From Gemmobacter caeni (GTDB lineage: Bacteria > Pseudomonadota > Alphaproteobacteria > Rhodobacterales > Rhodobacteraceae), in assembly GCF_003054195.1 (NCBI RefSeq), contig NZ_QBKP01000009.1, positions 62,001 through 126,000 of the forward strand: a DNA stretch of 64,000 nucleotides, in the 5' to 3' direction. Of the stretch, positions 47,438 through 56,142 are shown piece after piece. The notes beneath the pieces are model-generated. The model did no database searches. It was not told the DNA's origin and saw only the letters and a program-made list of their open reading frames with translations. Positions within the stretch are counted from its first letter, which is position 1, and each line of letters begins with the position of its first letter. A program made the translations under genes and the position numbers.

Positions 47438-47503
47438 CGCTTTTCTCCGCCGCTGTCCCCGCATAGATAGACCTGCAACTGCGGCAATGCAAAGGAGGCG
47501 CCG

Positions 47504-47863
47504 ATGCCATTCGATCCGGCTGGCCTAAAGTATGATGCGAACGGTCTGATCCCGGCCATCGCGCAGGACCATGCCACGGGCGAGGTGCTGATGATGGCCT
47601 GGATGAATGCCGAAAGCCTGAAGCGCACGTTGGAAACCGGGCAGGTGACTTATTGGTCCCGCTCGCGTCAGGGGTTCTGGGCCAAGGGCGAGACCTCGGG
47701 CCATGTGCAGCGGCTGGTGGAGCTGCGGGTGGATTGTGACCGCGATTGCCTGTTGATGCAGGTCGATCAGATCGGACCCGCCTGCCACACCAACCGGCGG
47801 TCGTGTTTCTATACTGCGATCCGCGACGGGCAGGAGGTGGTGACCTCGGACCCTATCGCCTGA
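47504..47863 (+). CDS. hisI: Phosphoribosyl-AMP cyclohydrolase
   Basis: A 119-residue metal enzyme of histidine synthesis (step 3). Signatures are [35 protein letters not shown] and the zinc-site cysteines in [10 protein letters not shown] and [11 protein letters not shown]. It is not fused to HisE. AGGAGGCG precedes the ATG. It is divergent from the Fe-S scaffold gene. Confidence 0.95.
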   Translation: MPFDPAGLKYDANGLIPAIAQDHATGEVLMMAWMNAESLKRTLETGQVTYWSRSRQGFWAKGETSGHVQRLVELRVDCDRDCLLMQVDQIGPACHTNRRSCFYTAIRDGQEVVTSDPIA

Positions 47864-47870
47864 GGCAAAG

Positions 47871-47902
47871 AAAAAGGCCGCGCGGAACCCGCGCGGCCTT
47901 TT
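47871..47902. terminator. Bidirectional terminator between hisI and rplI
   Basis: GGCCGCGCGG and CCGCGCGGCC form a perfect 10-base-pair stem with a 3-base loop. A-run on the left and T-run on the right serve both convergent genes. Confidence 0.9.
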
Positions 47903-47919
47903 CCATTCTGTCGGTCGGA

Positions 47920-48489
47920 TCACTCGTCCGAAGCGGCAGCGCCCACTTCGTCGAACAGTTCCGCGATCTCGAACTCGGCCGCGGCTTCCGCTTCGGCTGC
48001 GAGTTCCTGGATCGACTTGCCCGAGGCTTGCAGTTCGGCTTCTTCGGCCGAACGGGCGACGTTGATCGTGATGCGCACCGAAACTTCGGGGTGCAGAACG
48101 ACGGTCACCGAATGCAGACCCAGATCCTTGATCGGACGATCCAGAACGACCTGACCGCGCGCGACGGTGAAGCCGCCCTCGGTCGCCGCATCGGCCACGT
48201 CACGGGTGGTGACGGAACCATAGAGCGCGCCGGAATCCGAAGCCGAACGGATGACGATGAACGCCTGACCGTCGAGCTTGGCGCCCACGGCTTCGGCTTC
48301 TTTCTTCGTTTCCAGGTTCTGCACTTCGAGTTGCGCCTTGCGGGCCTCGAAGGATTTGATGTTCGCGTCGGTGGCGCGCAGCGCCTTGCCTTGCGGCAGC
48401 AGGAAGTTCCGGCCGTAGCCGTCCTTCACCTTCACCACATCGCCCATCTGGCCCAGCTTGGCCACGCGCTCAAGAAGGATGACTTGCAT
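47920..48489 (-). CDS. rplI: 50S ribosomal protein L9
   Basis: A 189-residue protein, longer than the 149 residues of E. coli L9 because of an acidic, alanine-rich C-terminal extension seen in alphaproteobacteria. The N-terminal signature [20 protein letters not shown] and [12 protein letters not shown] are clear. It is the last gene of the rpsF-rpsR-rplI operon. GGAGATAC precedes the ATG. Confidence 0.96.
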   Translation of the reverse strand: MQVILLERVAKLGQMGDVVKVKDGYGRNFLLPQGKALRATDANIKSFEARKAQLEVQNLETKKEAEAVGAKLDGQAFIVIRSASDSGALYGSVTTRDVADAATEGGFTVARGQVVLDRPIKDLGLHSVTVVLHPEVSVRITINVARSAEEAELQASGKSIQELAAEAEAAAEFEIAELFDEVGAAASDE

Positions 48490-48501
48490 CGAAGTATCTC
48501 C

Positions 48502-48729
48502 TTATTTCACGGCATAGGGCAGCAGGGCGAGGAAGCGGGCGCGTTTGATGGCCTGGGCCAGTTCACGCTGCTTCTTCGCCGAGACGGCGGTGATGCGCGA
48601 CGGAACGATCTTGCCACGCTCGCTGATGTAGCGTTGCAGCAGACGCACGTCCTTGTAGTCGATCGCCGGGGCATTGTCGCCCGAGAAGGGGCAGACTTTC
48701 CGACGGCGGAAGAAGGGTTTGTTCGCCAT
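48502..48729 (-). CDS. rpsR: 30S ribosomal protein S18
   Basis: A 75-residue protein. [34 protein letters not shown] and [14 protein letters not shown] match S18. It forms a heterodimer with S6 on the 30S platform. It lies 24 bases after rpsF and 12 before rplI. Confidence 0.96.
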   Translation of the reverse strand: MANKPFFRRRKVCPFSGDNAPAIDYKDVRLLQRYISERGKIVPSRITAVSAKKQRELAQAIKRARFLALLPYAVK

Positions 48730-48753
48730 GATGATGGTCCTTTCCCTGTCAGA

Positions 48754-49185
48754 TCAACGACGACGGTCGCCGCCGAAGCTGCGCTCGCGGCGTTCGCCAC
48801 GTTCGCCTTCCGGACGGTCCCCACGGTCACCGCGATCGCCACGGTCCCCACGCTCGCGCTCGTCGCGCTTCTGCATCTGGACCGACGGGCCTTCGGCGTG
48901 CTTTTCGACCTTGATGGTCAACACGCGCATCACGTCGTCATGCAGGCGCATCAGGCGTTCCATTTCCTGCACGGCAGCGGCGGGCGCGTCCGATTTCAGG
49001 AAGGCGTAGTGGCCCTTGCGGTTCTTGTTGATCTTGTAGGCCATCGTTTTGACGCCCCAGTATTCGTGTTCAACGACTTTGCCGCCGTTGTCCGCGAGGA
49101 CCGTGGAGAAATGATCGATGAGACCTTCGGCCTGCGCGTTGGACAGATCCTGACGCGCGATCATGACATGCTCGTAGAGAGGCAT
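48754..49185 (-). CDS. rpsF: 30S ribosomal protein S6
   Basis: A 143-residue protein. The core [20 protein letters not shown] and [19 protein letters not shown] is standard. The C-terminus is a highly charged tail rich in Arg, Gly, Asp and Glu with a repeated GDR unit ([10 protein letters not shown]). First gene of its operon; the 5' leader could carry the known S6-S18 autoregulatory hairpin. Confidence 0.95.
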   Translation of the reverse strand: MPLYEHVMIARQDLSNAQAEGLIDHFSTVLADNGGKVVEHEYWGVKTMAYKINKNRKGHYAFLKSDAPAAAVQEMERLMRLHDDVMRVLTIKVEKHAEGPSVQMQKRDERERGDRGDRGDRGDRPEGERGERRERSFGGDRRR

Positions 49186-49221
49186 GTAAGCTCCGTATCA
49201 TAGGCGCATTTCATAGGGCGG

Positions 49222-49256
49222 GCCTTTTCGCCTTCCGCGGCCCGTCCACGAGAGGC
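49222..49256 (-). promoter_or_regulatory. Candidate rpsF leader hairpin
   Basis: On the minus strand CGGGCC and GGCCCG pair around a 14-base purine-rich loop, some 40 bases before rpsF. S6-S18 feedback hairpins are known in rpsF leaders, but the conserved CCG-bulge arrangement is only partly recognisable here. Confidence 0.25.
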
Positions 49257-49473
49257 TGCGCCGGTTCATGGGTCATGCGGAAGGATGGGCGTCCTTACAC
49301 AGGATTGTGCTTTGGCGCAAGCAAACTTCCGGGGAGTTGCCGGAATTCCCGCCTGTCAGGGGCTGTCGGTGGCATGATATGGCATATCAGCGGGGATTTT
49401 TGTCTACAGGGAACCATCTCCGGTGCAGGTGGTTGCCCTTTGGCCCACCGCAAAGAATCGAAAGAGGATAGGC

Positions 49474-51276
49474 ATGAACCGTATTCTGAACTGCACGACG
49501 GCACTGGCCGTCGCTCTGGCTGGCATCAATCCCGCAGCCCTGAGCGCGCAGACCCGTGTCCAGGTCCAGGGGCAGACCGTGGTCTGCCTGCCCGACAAGA
49601 AGACGGCCTGCCCGGATGGCGCCAACTGCATCGTGGTAAAGAACCCCGCGAATTGCGAGAAGCGCGCCTTCGAGAAATTCGGTGGCGGCTCGCCTGAGCG
49701 CAAGAACGGCGAAGGCGCCGAGCAGCCGAAGAAGAAAAAAGCTGCTGCCGAGCAGGATGCGGCGCCTGCCAAGAAGAAGGCGGCGGATGAGCCGGTGAAG
49801 AAGCAGAAAAAGGCGGCTGAGGAACAGAAACCCGCCAAGGAGAAGAAGGCCGACAAGCCCGTAAAGGAGAAGAAGGCCGAGAAGAAAGAGAAGAAAGACG
49901 ACAAGAAGGACAAGGTAGTCCCGAAGGCACCCACGCGCAGCGAAGCCGTCGCGCCGGTCGAGGAGCCGCAGGTGAAAGTGCCCAGCGGCGCGCCGCGCAG
50001 CTCGGACAACGACAATGCGCCGACGCTGGCGCCCGATACGTCGGTCAACACCGCCAATACCGCCCCTGCCGAACAGAAGCCGCGCAAGCCGCGCAAGCCG
50101 CGTGCCGAAGAGGACCAGGCGATTCTCGATGTGCTCGGCTCGGAACCCGCCGCGCAGCAGGCCGACACCACGCAGAAGGATGGCACCAAGAAGCGCCGGA
50201 ATTCGAAGAAGCCCGAAAAGCCCGAGGCGGCTCTGGTGCCCTCTGGCGCGCCGCGTTCCGGGGATGATGGCCCGCAGGTCACGGAATCCCGCGTAACACG
50301 CGAGGATCGCCGCGACGCCAGCCGGGATTATGACACGCCGGTGATCGGTGACCAGCAGACCGCCAAGAAAGACAGTGGTGGCCTCTCGAAACTGGAAAAG
50401 GCCGGGCTTCTGGCGCTTGGCGCGCTGGCCGTCGGGACGCTGCTGAAGAACGGCAACAAGGTCGTGTCGAACACCGGCGACCGGGTGGTCGTTGACCGGG
50501 GCTATGGCGATTATGTCGTGCTGAAGGATGATGACGCGCTGATCCGCGAACCGGGCAGCAATGTGCGCACCGAAACCTATCGCGATGGCTCGACCCGCAC
50601 CACGGTGGATCGCGCCGATGGCACGCAGATCATCACCATCCGCGATGCCTCGGGCCGGGTGCTGCGCCGGGCGCGCATCAATCTCGATGGCAGCCAGACA
50701 TTGCTGATCGACGATCTGAGCGACCGCGTGCAGGAAGTGGACGTGACGCGTCTGCCGAAGCCGCAGCCGGGTCTTGCCATCTCGACCTCGGGCGAGGATG
50801 CGGCGCTGCGTGCGCGCATGCTGAGCCTGCGCGCGGCGGAAGCGGGACGTTCGTTCAGCCTTGCGCAGATCCGCGATTATCCGGAGGTGCGGGCGCTGGC
50901 GCCGACCGTGGATGTCGACAACATCACCTTCGAAACCGGCTCTGCCGCGATCCGGCCTTCGGAGGCGGAAAAGCTGTCGCAACTGGGAGAGTTCATGTCC
51001 CAGATGATCGAGGAAAACCCCGGCGAGATGTTCCTGATCGAAGGTCATACGGATGCGGTGGGGGATGCTGCCTATAACCTCGCGCTGTCGGACCGTCGCG
51101 CCGAAAGCGTGGCGCTGGCGCTGACCGAATACTTCGACGTTCCGGCAGAGAACATGGTTGTGCAGGGCTATGGCGAGGGCGAGCTGCGCATCGCTTCTGC
51201 CGGAGACGAGCCGCGCAATCGCCGGGCTGTTGTGCGGATGATCTCGCCGCTGATGCGTCAACTTGCCTCGAACTGA
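49474..51276 (+). CDS. OmpA-family protein with Lys/Ala-rich linker
   Basis: A 600-residue protein: signal peptide to about ALSAQ, a short cysteine-containing region (VVCLPDKKTACPDGANC), then a long low-complexity region (about residues 75 to 245) rich in Lys, Ala, Glu and Pro, and a C-terminal OmpA peptidoglycan-binding domain (NITFETGSAAIRPSEAEK, EGHTDAVGDAAYNLALSDRR, GYGEGELR). It probably links the outer membrane or periplasm to peptidoglycan. A hydrophobic stretch (GLLALGALAVGTLL) near residue 315 could be membrane-buried. The ATG behind AAAGAGGATA is chosen. Confidence 0.83.
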   Translation: MNRILNCTTALAVALAGINPAALSAQTRVQVQGQTVVCLPDKKTACPDGANCIVVKNPANCEKRAFEKFGGGSPERKNGEGAEQPKKKKAAAEQDAAPAKKKAADEPVKKQKKAAEEQKPAKEKKADKPVKEKKAEKKEKKDDKKDKVVPKAPTRSEAVAPVEEPQVKVPSGAPRSSDNDNAPTLAPDTSVNTANTAPAEQKPRKPRKPRAEEDQAILDVLGSEPAAQQADTTQKDGTKKRRNSKKPEKPEAALVPSGAPRSGDDGPQVTESRVTREDRRDASRDYDTPVIGDQQTAKKDSGGLSKLEKAGLLALGALAVGTLLKNGNKVVSNTGDRVVVDRGYGDYVVLKDDDALIREPGSNVRTETYRDGSTRTTVDRADGTQIITIRDASGRVLRRARINLDGSQTLLIDDLSDRVQEVDVTRLPKPQPGLAISTSGEDAALRARMLSLRAAEAGRSFSLAQIRDYPEVRALAPTVDVDNITFETGSAAIRPSEAEKLSQLGEFMSQMIEENPGEMFLIEGHTDAVGDAAYNLALSDRRAESVALALTEYFDVPAENMVVQGYGEGELRIASAGDEPRNRRAVVRMISPLMRQLASN

Positions 51277-51304
51277 GGCAGGACAATTTGACCAAAATCA
51301 AGGT

Positions 51305-51335
51305 GGCAGGGCTTCGGCCCTGCCATTTTGCTTTT
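51305..51335 (+). terminator. Terminator after the OmpA-family gene
   Basis: GGCAGGGC and GCCCTGCC form an 8-base-pair stem capped by a TTCG tetraloop, followed by ATTTTGCTTTT. Confidence 0.85.
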
Positions 51336-51396
51336 GCGCGGGTTCTCCCTGTTCTCCGCGCGGGCCTGCCCGGCAATGCTCCGAAGCCGGACACCG

Positions 51397-51435
51397 GGCG
51401 CCGCCGGGCCTCCCCCCTGCGGCGCCTGCTTTTTT
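51397..51435 (+). terminator. Second terminator-like hairpin upstream of xdhC
   Basis: GGCGCCGC and GCGGCGCC pair around a 14-base loop, followed by TGCTTTTTT. Confidence 0.5.
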
Positions 51436-51524
51436 GCTGCGGCGCGCGCGTGGCTGTGGCACCTTCGTCGCATGGCAGGCCACCCCGTGCTGGGGCTAGC
51501 TTGGGCCACAGGCGGGAGGGCAGC

Positions 51525-52511
51525 ATGGAATTCCGGCACGATCAGATTCCCGAAATCGCGCTTGACTGGCATCGCGGCGGGCGCGGTGCGGTTCTGGCCA
51601 CCGTGGTTGAAACCTGGGGCTCGGCGCCGCGCCAGCCCGGTGCGCAATTGGTCATTGACGGGCAGGGTGCGATCATGGGTTCCGTCTCTGGCGGGTGCGT
51701 CGAAGGCGCGGTGATCGCCGAGGCGGAGGAGGCGCTGCGCGACGGCAAGCCCCGGCTCCTGACCTTCGGGGTCAGCGACGACACCGCCTTTGCCGTGGGT
51801 CTGGCCTGTGGCGGCACCATCCGTATCCTGCTGGAACCCGTGGGCGTCGCGCTGCCCGAGGCCATGCTGGCCGAAATCGTTGCTGCCCGCGCAACCCGCC
51901 GCGCCCTGGCCTATGCCGTGCATCTGGAAAGCTGGGAACGCCGTCTGGTCGACGGGCCGGGCGATGCCTTGTCGGCCGCGGTCGCCACCCGGATGCGTGC
52001 CGACCGCTCCGGTCCAGAGGAGGACGGCTGGTTCATCGCCATTCACAACCCCGGCCTGCGTCTGGCTATCGTGGGGGCGGTGCATATCGCGCAGCCACTG
52101 GCACAGATGGCGCGGCTGTGCGGCTATGACGTCAGCATCATCGACCCGCGCGAAACCTTCGGTTCCGCCGCGCGCTTTCCCGGCGAGGTGATCCGTGACG
52201 ACTGGCCGGACGAGGCGCTGGCGGCGCTTGGTCTGGATGCGCGGACGGCGGTTGTGACGCTGACGCATGACGCCAAGCTGGATGACCCGGCCATCCGCGC
52301 CACGCTGGGCAGCCCGGCCTTCTATCTGGGCTGTCTCGGCTCGACCCGCACCCATGCGAAACGCGTGGAACGGCTGCTGGCTGCCGGGTTTGACGCGGGC
52401 CAGATTGCGCGCATCCATGCGCCTGTCGGTCTGGCGATCGGGGCGAAAAGCCCGGCGGAAATCGCGGTTTCGGTCATGGCCGAGATCACCCAGGTTCTGA
52501 GGCAGGGCTGA
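51525..52511 (+). CDS. XdhC/CoxI-family molybdenum-enzyme maturation protein
   Basis: A 328-residue protein. The N-terminal XdhC_CoxI domain reads VLATVVETWGSAPRQPGAQL and GSVSGGCVEGAVIAEA. The C-terminal Rossmann-type domain has LAIVGAVHIAQPLAQMA and YLGCLGSTRTHAKRVERL. XdhC proteins bind molybdenum cofactor and help insert its sulfurated form into xanthine dehydrogenase-type enzymes. No xanthine dehydrogenase structural gene is in the window. Its stop overlaps the next start (TGATG). Confidence 0.87.
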   Translation: MEFRHDQIPEIALDWHRGGRGAVLATVVETWGSAPRQPGAQLVIDGQGAIMGSVSGGCVEGAVIAEAEEALRDGKPRLLTFGVSDDTAFAVGLACGGTIRILLEPVGVALPEAMLAEIVAARATRRALAYAVHLESWERRLVDGPGDALSAAVATRMRADRSGPEEDGWFIAIHNPGLRLAIVGAVHIAQPLAQMARLCGYDVSIIDPRETFGSAARFPGEVIRDDWPDEALAALGLDARTAVVTLTHDAKLDDPAIRATLGSPAFYLGCLGSTRTHAKRVERLLAAGFDAGQIARIHAPVGLAIGAKSPAEIAVSVMAEITQVLRQG

Positions 52512-53521
52512 TGCAGTTCGGGCCGGTGTCACTGACCGAGGCTGAGGGCGCCATTCTGGCGCATCGGGTGGATACGGCGGATGGGCCTTTGCCCAAGGGC
52601 GCCCGGCTGGATGCGATGGCGCTGGCGCGTCTGGCGGCGGCGGGGCTGTCCGAGGTCATCGTGGCTCGCCCCGACACCGGCGAAATCGGCGAGGATGCGG
52701 CGGCGGCCCGGCTGGCGGAGGCGCTGCTGGCCGGGGCGGGCGGCCTGCGCGGTGGCGGGGCGGCGACGGGGCGGGTGAACCTTCATGCCACCGGGCCTGG
52801 GCTGTTGCGTGCCGATGTCGCGCGGATCGACGCGCTGAATGCGGTGCATCCGATGATCACGCTGGCCACACTGCCCGATCTGGCGCGGGCAGAGCCGCGC
52901 AGCATGGTCGCGACCGTCAAGATCATCTCTTACGCCGTGCCCGAAGCCGCGCTGGAGGCGGCCTGTGCCCATGCAGCCGGGGCCTTGCGGCTGGTCCCCC
53001 CCGTGCTGACACGGGCGGCGCTGATCGAGACGGCGCTGCCCGGCGCAGAGCCGCCAGCCCCCAAGGGGCGCGAGGCGCTGGCGCTGCGGCTTCGGCGGCT
53101 GGGTGTGGCACTGGCACCGCGTTGCATCGTCCCGCACCGGACCGCGCCTCTGGCCGGGGCATTGACCGACGCGCTGGCGGAAACGGATGCGGAGATCCTG
53201 TTCATCCTCACCGCCTCGGCCACATCTGATCCCGCCGATGTCGCCCCCGCCGCGCTGGTAGCGGCGGGCGGGCGGCTGGAGCGGTATGGCATGCCGGTCG
53301 ATCCGGGGAACCTGTTGTTCATTGGCGCGCTTCATGGCCGCCCGGTGATCGGCCTGCCGGGCTGTGCCCGTTCGCCTGCGCTGAACGGGGCGGACTGGGT
53401 GCTGGAACGGGTGATCTGCGGCTTGCCGGTCGGGGCGGCTGACATTGCCCGGATGGGCGTCGGCGGTCTTCTGAAGGAAATCGCCGCTCGGGGCCGCCTG
53501 CGCGAGGCGCCGTCGGAGTAA
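52511..53521 (+). CDS. Molybdopterin-binding protein (MoeA/MogA-like domain)
   Basis: A 336-residue protein: the N-terminal part (LTEAEGAILAHRV, KGARLDAMALARLAAAGL) resembles the start of MoeA, and the C-terminal part has the MoCF fold with ILFILTASATSDPADV and GMPVDPGNLLFIGALHGRPVIGLPG. Such proteins pair with XdhC or CoxI genes and probably process molybdenum cofactor for one enzyme class. It is translationally coupled to the XdhC-family gene. Confidence 0.8.
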   Translation: MQFGPVSLTEAEGAILAHRVDTADGPLPKGARLDAMALARLAAAGLSEVIVARPDTGEIGEDAAAARLAEALLAGAGGLRGGGAATGRVNLHATGPGLLRADVARIDALNAVHPMITLATLPDLARAEPRSMVATVKIISYAVPEAALEAACAHAAGALRLVPPVLTRAALIETALPGAEPPAPKGREALALRLRRLGVALAPRCIVPHRTAPLAGALTDALAETDAEILFILTASATSDPADVAPAALVAAGGRLERYGMPVDPGNLLFIGALHGRPVIGLPGCARSPALNGADWVLERVICGLPVGAADIARMGVGGLLKEIAARGRLREAPSE

Positions 53522-53544
53522 ACCGGGTAGCGCTGACAGCAAAA

Positions 53545-53570
53545 CGGGGGCCGGAAGGCCCCCGCTGTTT
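53545..53570. terminator. Bidirectional terminator between the molybdopterin gene and infC
   Basis: CGGGGGCC and GGCCCCCG pair around a GGAA tetraloop. The minus-strand side ends in TTTTGC and the plus-strand side in CTGTTTCTTC, so it suits infC best. Confidence 0.7.
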
Positions 53571-53590
53571 CTTCTGCCGGTCAGTCCCGC

Positions 53591-54130
53591 TTACTTGGGC
53601 GCGATCATCATGACCATCTGACGGCCTTCCAGCTTGGGCATGGATTCGACCTTGCCAGCCTCCACCACGTCTGCGGCGACGCGGTTCAGCAGTTCAAGGC
53701 CAAGTTCCTGGTGGGCCATTTCGCGGCCACGGAAGCGCAGGGTGATTTTCACCTTGTCGCCTTCGCCAAGGAACTTCAGCACCGCTTTCATCTTGACGTT
53801 GTAATCATGGTCGTCCGTGCCGGGACGGAACTTGATTTCCTTGATCTCGATGATCTTCTGCTTCTTGCGGGCCTCGGCTTCACGCTTCTGCTGTTCGTAT
53901 TTGAACTTGCCGAAGTCCATGATCTTGCAGACCGGGGGTTCCGCGTTGGGCGAAATCTCGACCAGATCAAGCCCGGCTTCTTCCGCCATGGCGAGGGCGC
54001 GGGCGGGCGTCACGACGCCGACGTTTTCGCCGTCTGCGCCGATGAGACGGATTTCCGGCGCGCGGATGCGGTCGTTCACACGGGGGCCCGTATCGCGTTG
54101 CGGCGGGGCGTTGTGGGGTCTGCGGGCTAT
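53591..54130 (-). CDS. infC: Translation initiation factor IF-3 (AUA start codon)
   Basis: A 179-residue protein, the usual length. The N-terminus reads (I/M)[16 protein letters not shown] then [14 protein letters not shown], the standard alphaproteobacterial IF-3 beginning, which requires the ATA codon at 54130-54128 as start; AGAAGGA lies 8 to 9 bases upstream. A GTG at 54079 would cut off 17 conserved residues. Both IF-3 domains are present ([33 protein letters not shown]). A non-canonical start is known for infC in other bacteria, where IF-3 rejects its own start codon and so limits its own synthesis. Confidence 0.93.
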   Translation of the reverse strand: MARRPHNAPPQRDTGPRVNDRIRAPEIRLIGADGENVGVVTPARALAMAEEAGLDLVEISPNAEPPVCKIMDFGKFKYEQQKREAEARKKQKIIEIKEIKFRPGTDDHDYNVKMKAVLKFLGEGDKVKITLRFRGREMAHQELGLELLNRVAADVVEAGKVESMPKLEGRQMVMMIAPK

Positions 54131-54328
54131 GGCTTCGGTCCTTCTGCCATTGGAATTATGGGCGCAAAATAGTCTCGCGCCCCGGCCAGTTCAACCGGAT
54201 TCGACGGATCGGAGGGATCGTCGCGGTCGCTGGTGCAGGATACGGCAATTTCCCCTTCAAATTGCGGCGCCAAACCCCCATCTGGGACGGGAGTGCCAGA
54301 TTTCGGTGCCACAGGAAGGGACACGACT

Positions 54329-55195
54329 ATGAACAGCAAGGTCATCATTGGCGGTGTGGTCGTCGCGGCTGCTGCTGCGGGCTACTATTTCTTCGGTCAG
54401 CAGGCCCCGGGTGAAGCCGAGAAAGCTGCGGAGACCGCGACGGAGGCGGCGCAGACCGCAGCCCAGACGGCCGCGACCGAAGCCGCGACCGCGACCGAAG
54501 CTGCCGCGGATGCGGTGGAAGGTGCGGGTGAGGATGCGGCGCGTGCGGCGGCGGAAGCTGCGAATGCGGCGGCCGAGGCCACCCAGCAGGCGGGTGACGC
54601 GGCGGCGGCTGCTGTCGGGGCGGCCTCTGACGCGGCAGCGGATGCGGCGGGCAAGGTGACCGGCGCGGCGGAAGAGGCGACGGCTGCGGCAACCGAAGCT
54701 GCGGCAGGCGCTGCCGAGGCCGCGAAACAGGCGGCGGAAGCGGCGGAAGGTGCGGCGAAGGCAGCGGCCTCCGAAGCGGCGCAGGCGACCGGGCAGGCGG
54801 TGCAGGCCGCAGGCGATGCTGCGGCTGCGGCGGGTGAGACCGCGGGCACCATGGCTGACACTGCTGCCAAGACGCTGGAGGGCGCGGCCAACAGTGCCGC
54901 CGCGACAGCCGATGCAACGGCGGGCGACACGGCTGACGCCGCGCAGGATGCGGCGGCTGCTGCCAATGATGCTGCCGCAGCGGCCAATGATGCGGCTGCA
55001 GGTGCGGTGGCCGATACCGCCAATGCTTTCGATCCCGCGACGTTTGACGCGGCCAAGCTGAACGGCCTGATTGATGCCTCGACGCTGGATGATGGCACCA
55101 AGGCTGCGCTCAAGGCGGCAGTGGATGGCGCAGCGAAAAATCCGGCGCTGGTGGAGGCGGCGCTGAAACAGGTGAAAACCGCGCTGGGGATGTAA
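54329..55195 (+). CDS. Membrane-anchored alanine-rich helical protein (unknown function)
   Basis: A 288-residue protein. An N-terminal transmembrane anchor (VIIGGVVVAAAAAGYYFF) is followed by about 200 residues made mostly of Ala with Glu, Thr, Asp and Gln in an 11-residue-like pattern, predicting a long amphipathic helix, and a folded C-terminal piece (FDAAKLNGLIDASTLDDGTK, AALKQVKTALGM). This resembles LEA or apolipoprotein-like helices. I do not recognise a named family. GGAAGGGA precedes the ATG. It is divergent from infC. Confidence 0.65.
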   Translation: MNSKVIIGGVVVAAAAAGYYFFGQQAPGEAEKAAETATEAAQTAAQTAATEAATATEAAADAVEGAGEDAARAAAEAANAAAEATQQAGDAAAAAVGAASDAAADAAGKVTGAAEEATAAATEAAAGAAEAAKQAAEAAEGAAKAAASEAAQATGQAVQAAGDAAAAAGETAGTMADTAAKTLEGAANSAAATADATAGDTADAAQDAAAAANDAAAAANDAAAGAVADTANAFDPATFDAAKLNGLIDASTLDDGTKAALKAAVDGAAKNPALVEAALKQVKTALGM

Positions 55196-55210
55196 GCCCC
55201 GATCAAATGG

Positions 55211-55242
55211 AAACGCCGCGCGAAACCCGCGCGGCGTTTTTG
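55211..55242. terminator. Bidirectional terminator between the alanine-rich gene and fpr
   Basis: AAACGCCGCGCG and CGCGCGGCGTTT form a perfect 12-base-pair stem with a 5-base loop, followed by TTG. Confidence 0.9.
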
Positions 55243-55266
55243 TTTCAAGGACTTGTGGCGTGACCC

Positions 55267-56091
55267 TTAGACGCCATCCCCCACGAAGGCTTTCTCGACC
55301 ACATATTCGCGCGGTTCGGAATTGGCGCCCTCACGCAGACCAAAGCTTTCCAGCACCGCCATCACATCCTTGTTGAACGCAAGGCTGCCGCAAACCATCG
55401 CGCGATCCGTCGCCGGGTCCATTGGCGCCAGCCCCAGATCGGCAAACACCTTGCCCGAGGACAGGTTGTCAGTGATCCGGCCAGTATGGTGGAAGTCCTC
55501 GCGTGTGGTGGTGGGGTAGTATTTCAGCTTGCCCGCCACCAGTTCGCCGATCAGCGGATCATCGTGCAGGCCTTCCACCAGTTGCCGGCCGTATTCCAGC
55601 TCGGCCACGGTGCGGCAGGTGTGCATCATCACCACTTCGTCGTATTTCTCATAGGTCTCCGGGTCGCGCATCAGGCTGGCAAAGGGCGCGATGCCGGTGC
55701 CGGTGGCAAGGAACCACACCCGCTTGCCCGGCAGCAGCGCATCATGCACCAGCGTGCCCACGGGTTTGGGGCGCAGGATGATCTCGTCCCCTGGCTGGAT
55801 ATGTTGCAGCTTCGAGGTCAGCGGGCCATCCGGCACCTTGATCGAGTAGAACTCCAGCTCTTCGTCCCAGTTGGGCGAGGCAATGGAATAGGCGCGCAGC
55901 AGCGGTTTGCCGTTGTCGCCCATCAGGCCGATCATCACGAACTCGCCGGACCGGAAGCGCAGGCTTTGCGGACGGCTGACGCGGAAGGAAAACAGGGCAT
56001 CGGTCCAGTGCTTCACCGACAGCACGGTTTGCGCATCGGGCAGGTGGACCTTGGTCGCGGCGGTATCGGACACGGGTTTTTGCTCGGTCAT
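55267..56091 (-). CDS. fpr: Ferredoxin/flavodoxin-NADP reductase
   Basis: A 274-residue flavoprotein. FAD-binding RAYSIASPNWDEELEFYSIK and NADP-binding WFLATGTGIAPFASLMRDP are clear, and the C-terminus (EYVVEKAF) is the subclass type. In this operon it can supply electrons for sulfite reductase. In Rhodobacter FPR also responds to oxidative stress. It is last in the sulfate reduction operon. Confidence 0.92.
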   Translation of the reverse strand: MTEQKPVSDTAATKVHLPDAQTVLSVKHWTDALFSFRVSRPQSLRFRSGEFVMIGLMGDNGKPLLRAYSIASPNWDEELEFYSIKVPDGPLTSKLQHIQPGDEIILRPKPVGTLVHDALLPGKRVWFLATGTGIAPFASLMRDPETYEKYDEVVMMHTCRTVAELEYGRQLVEGLHDDPLIGELVAGKLKYYPTTTREDFHHTGRITDNLSSGKVFADLGLAPMDPATDRAMVCGSLAFNKDVMAVLESFGLREGANSEPREYVVEKAFVGDGV

Positions 56092-56142
56092 GGAATATCA
56101 AATCCTGAATATGTCAGGTGGAGGCCAGAGAAAAGCCCGGAT

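Noticed and set aside
53591-54079. infC starting at the GTG at 54079
   Set aside because: It removes 17 residues conserved in alphaproteobacterial IF-3 and lacks a well-placed ribosome-binding site.
54127-54348. A 73-codon frame upstream of infC on the same strand
   Set aside because: It overlaps the start of the divergent alanine-rich gene and has no conserved look; only its stop overlap with the infC start is of interest.
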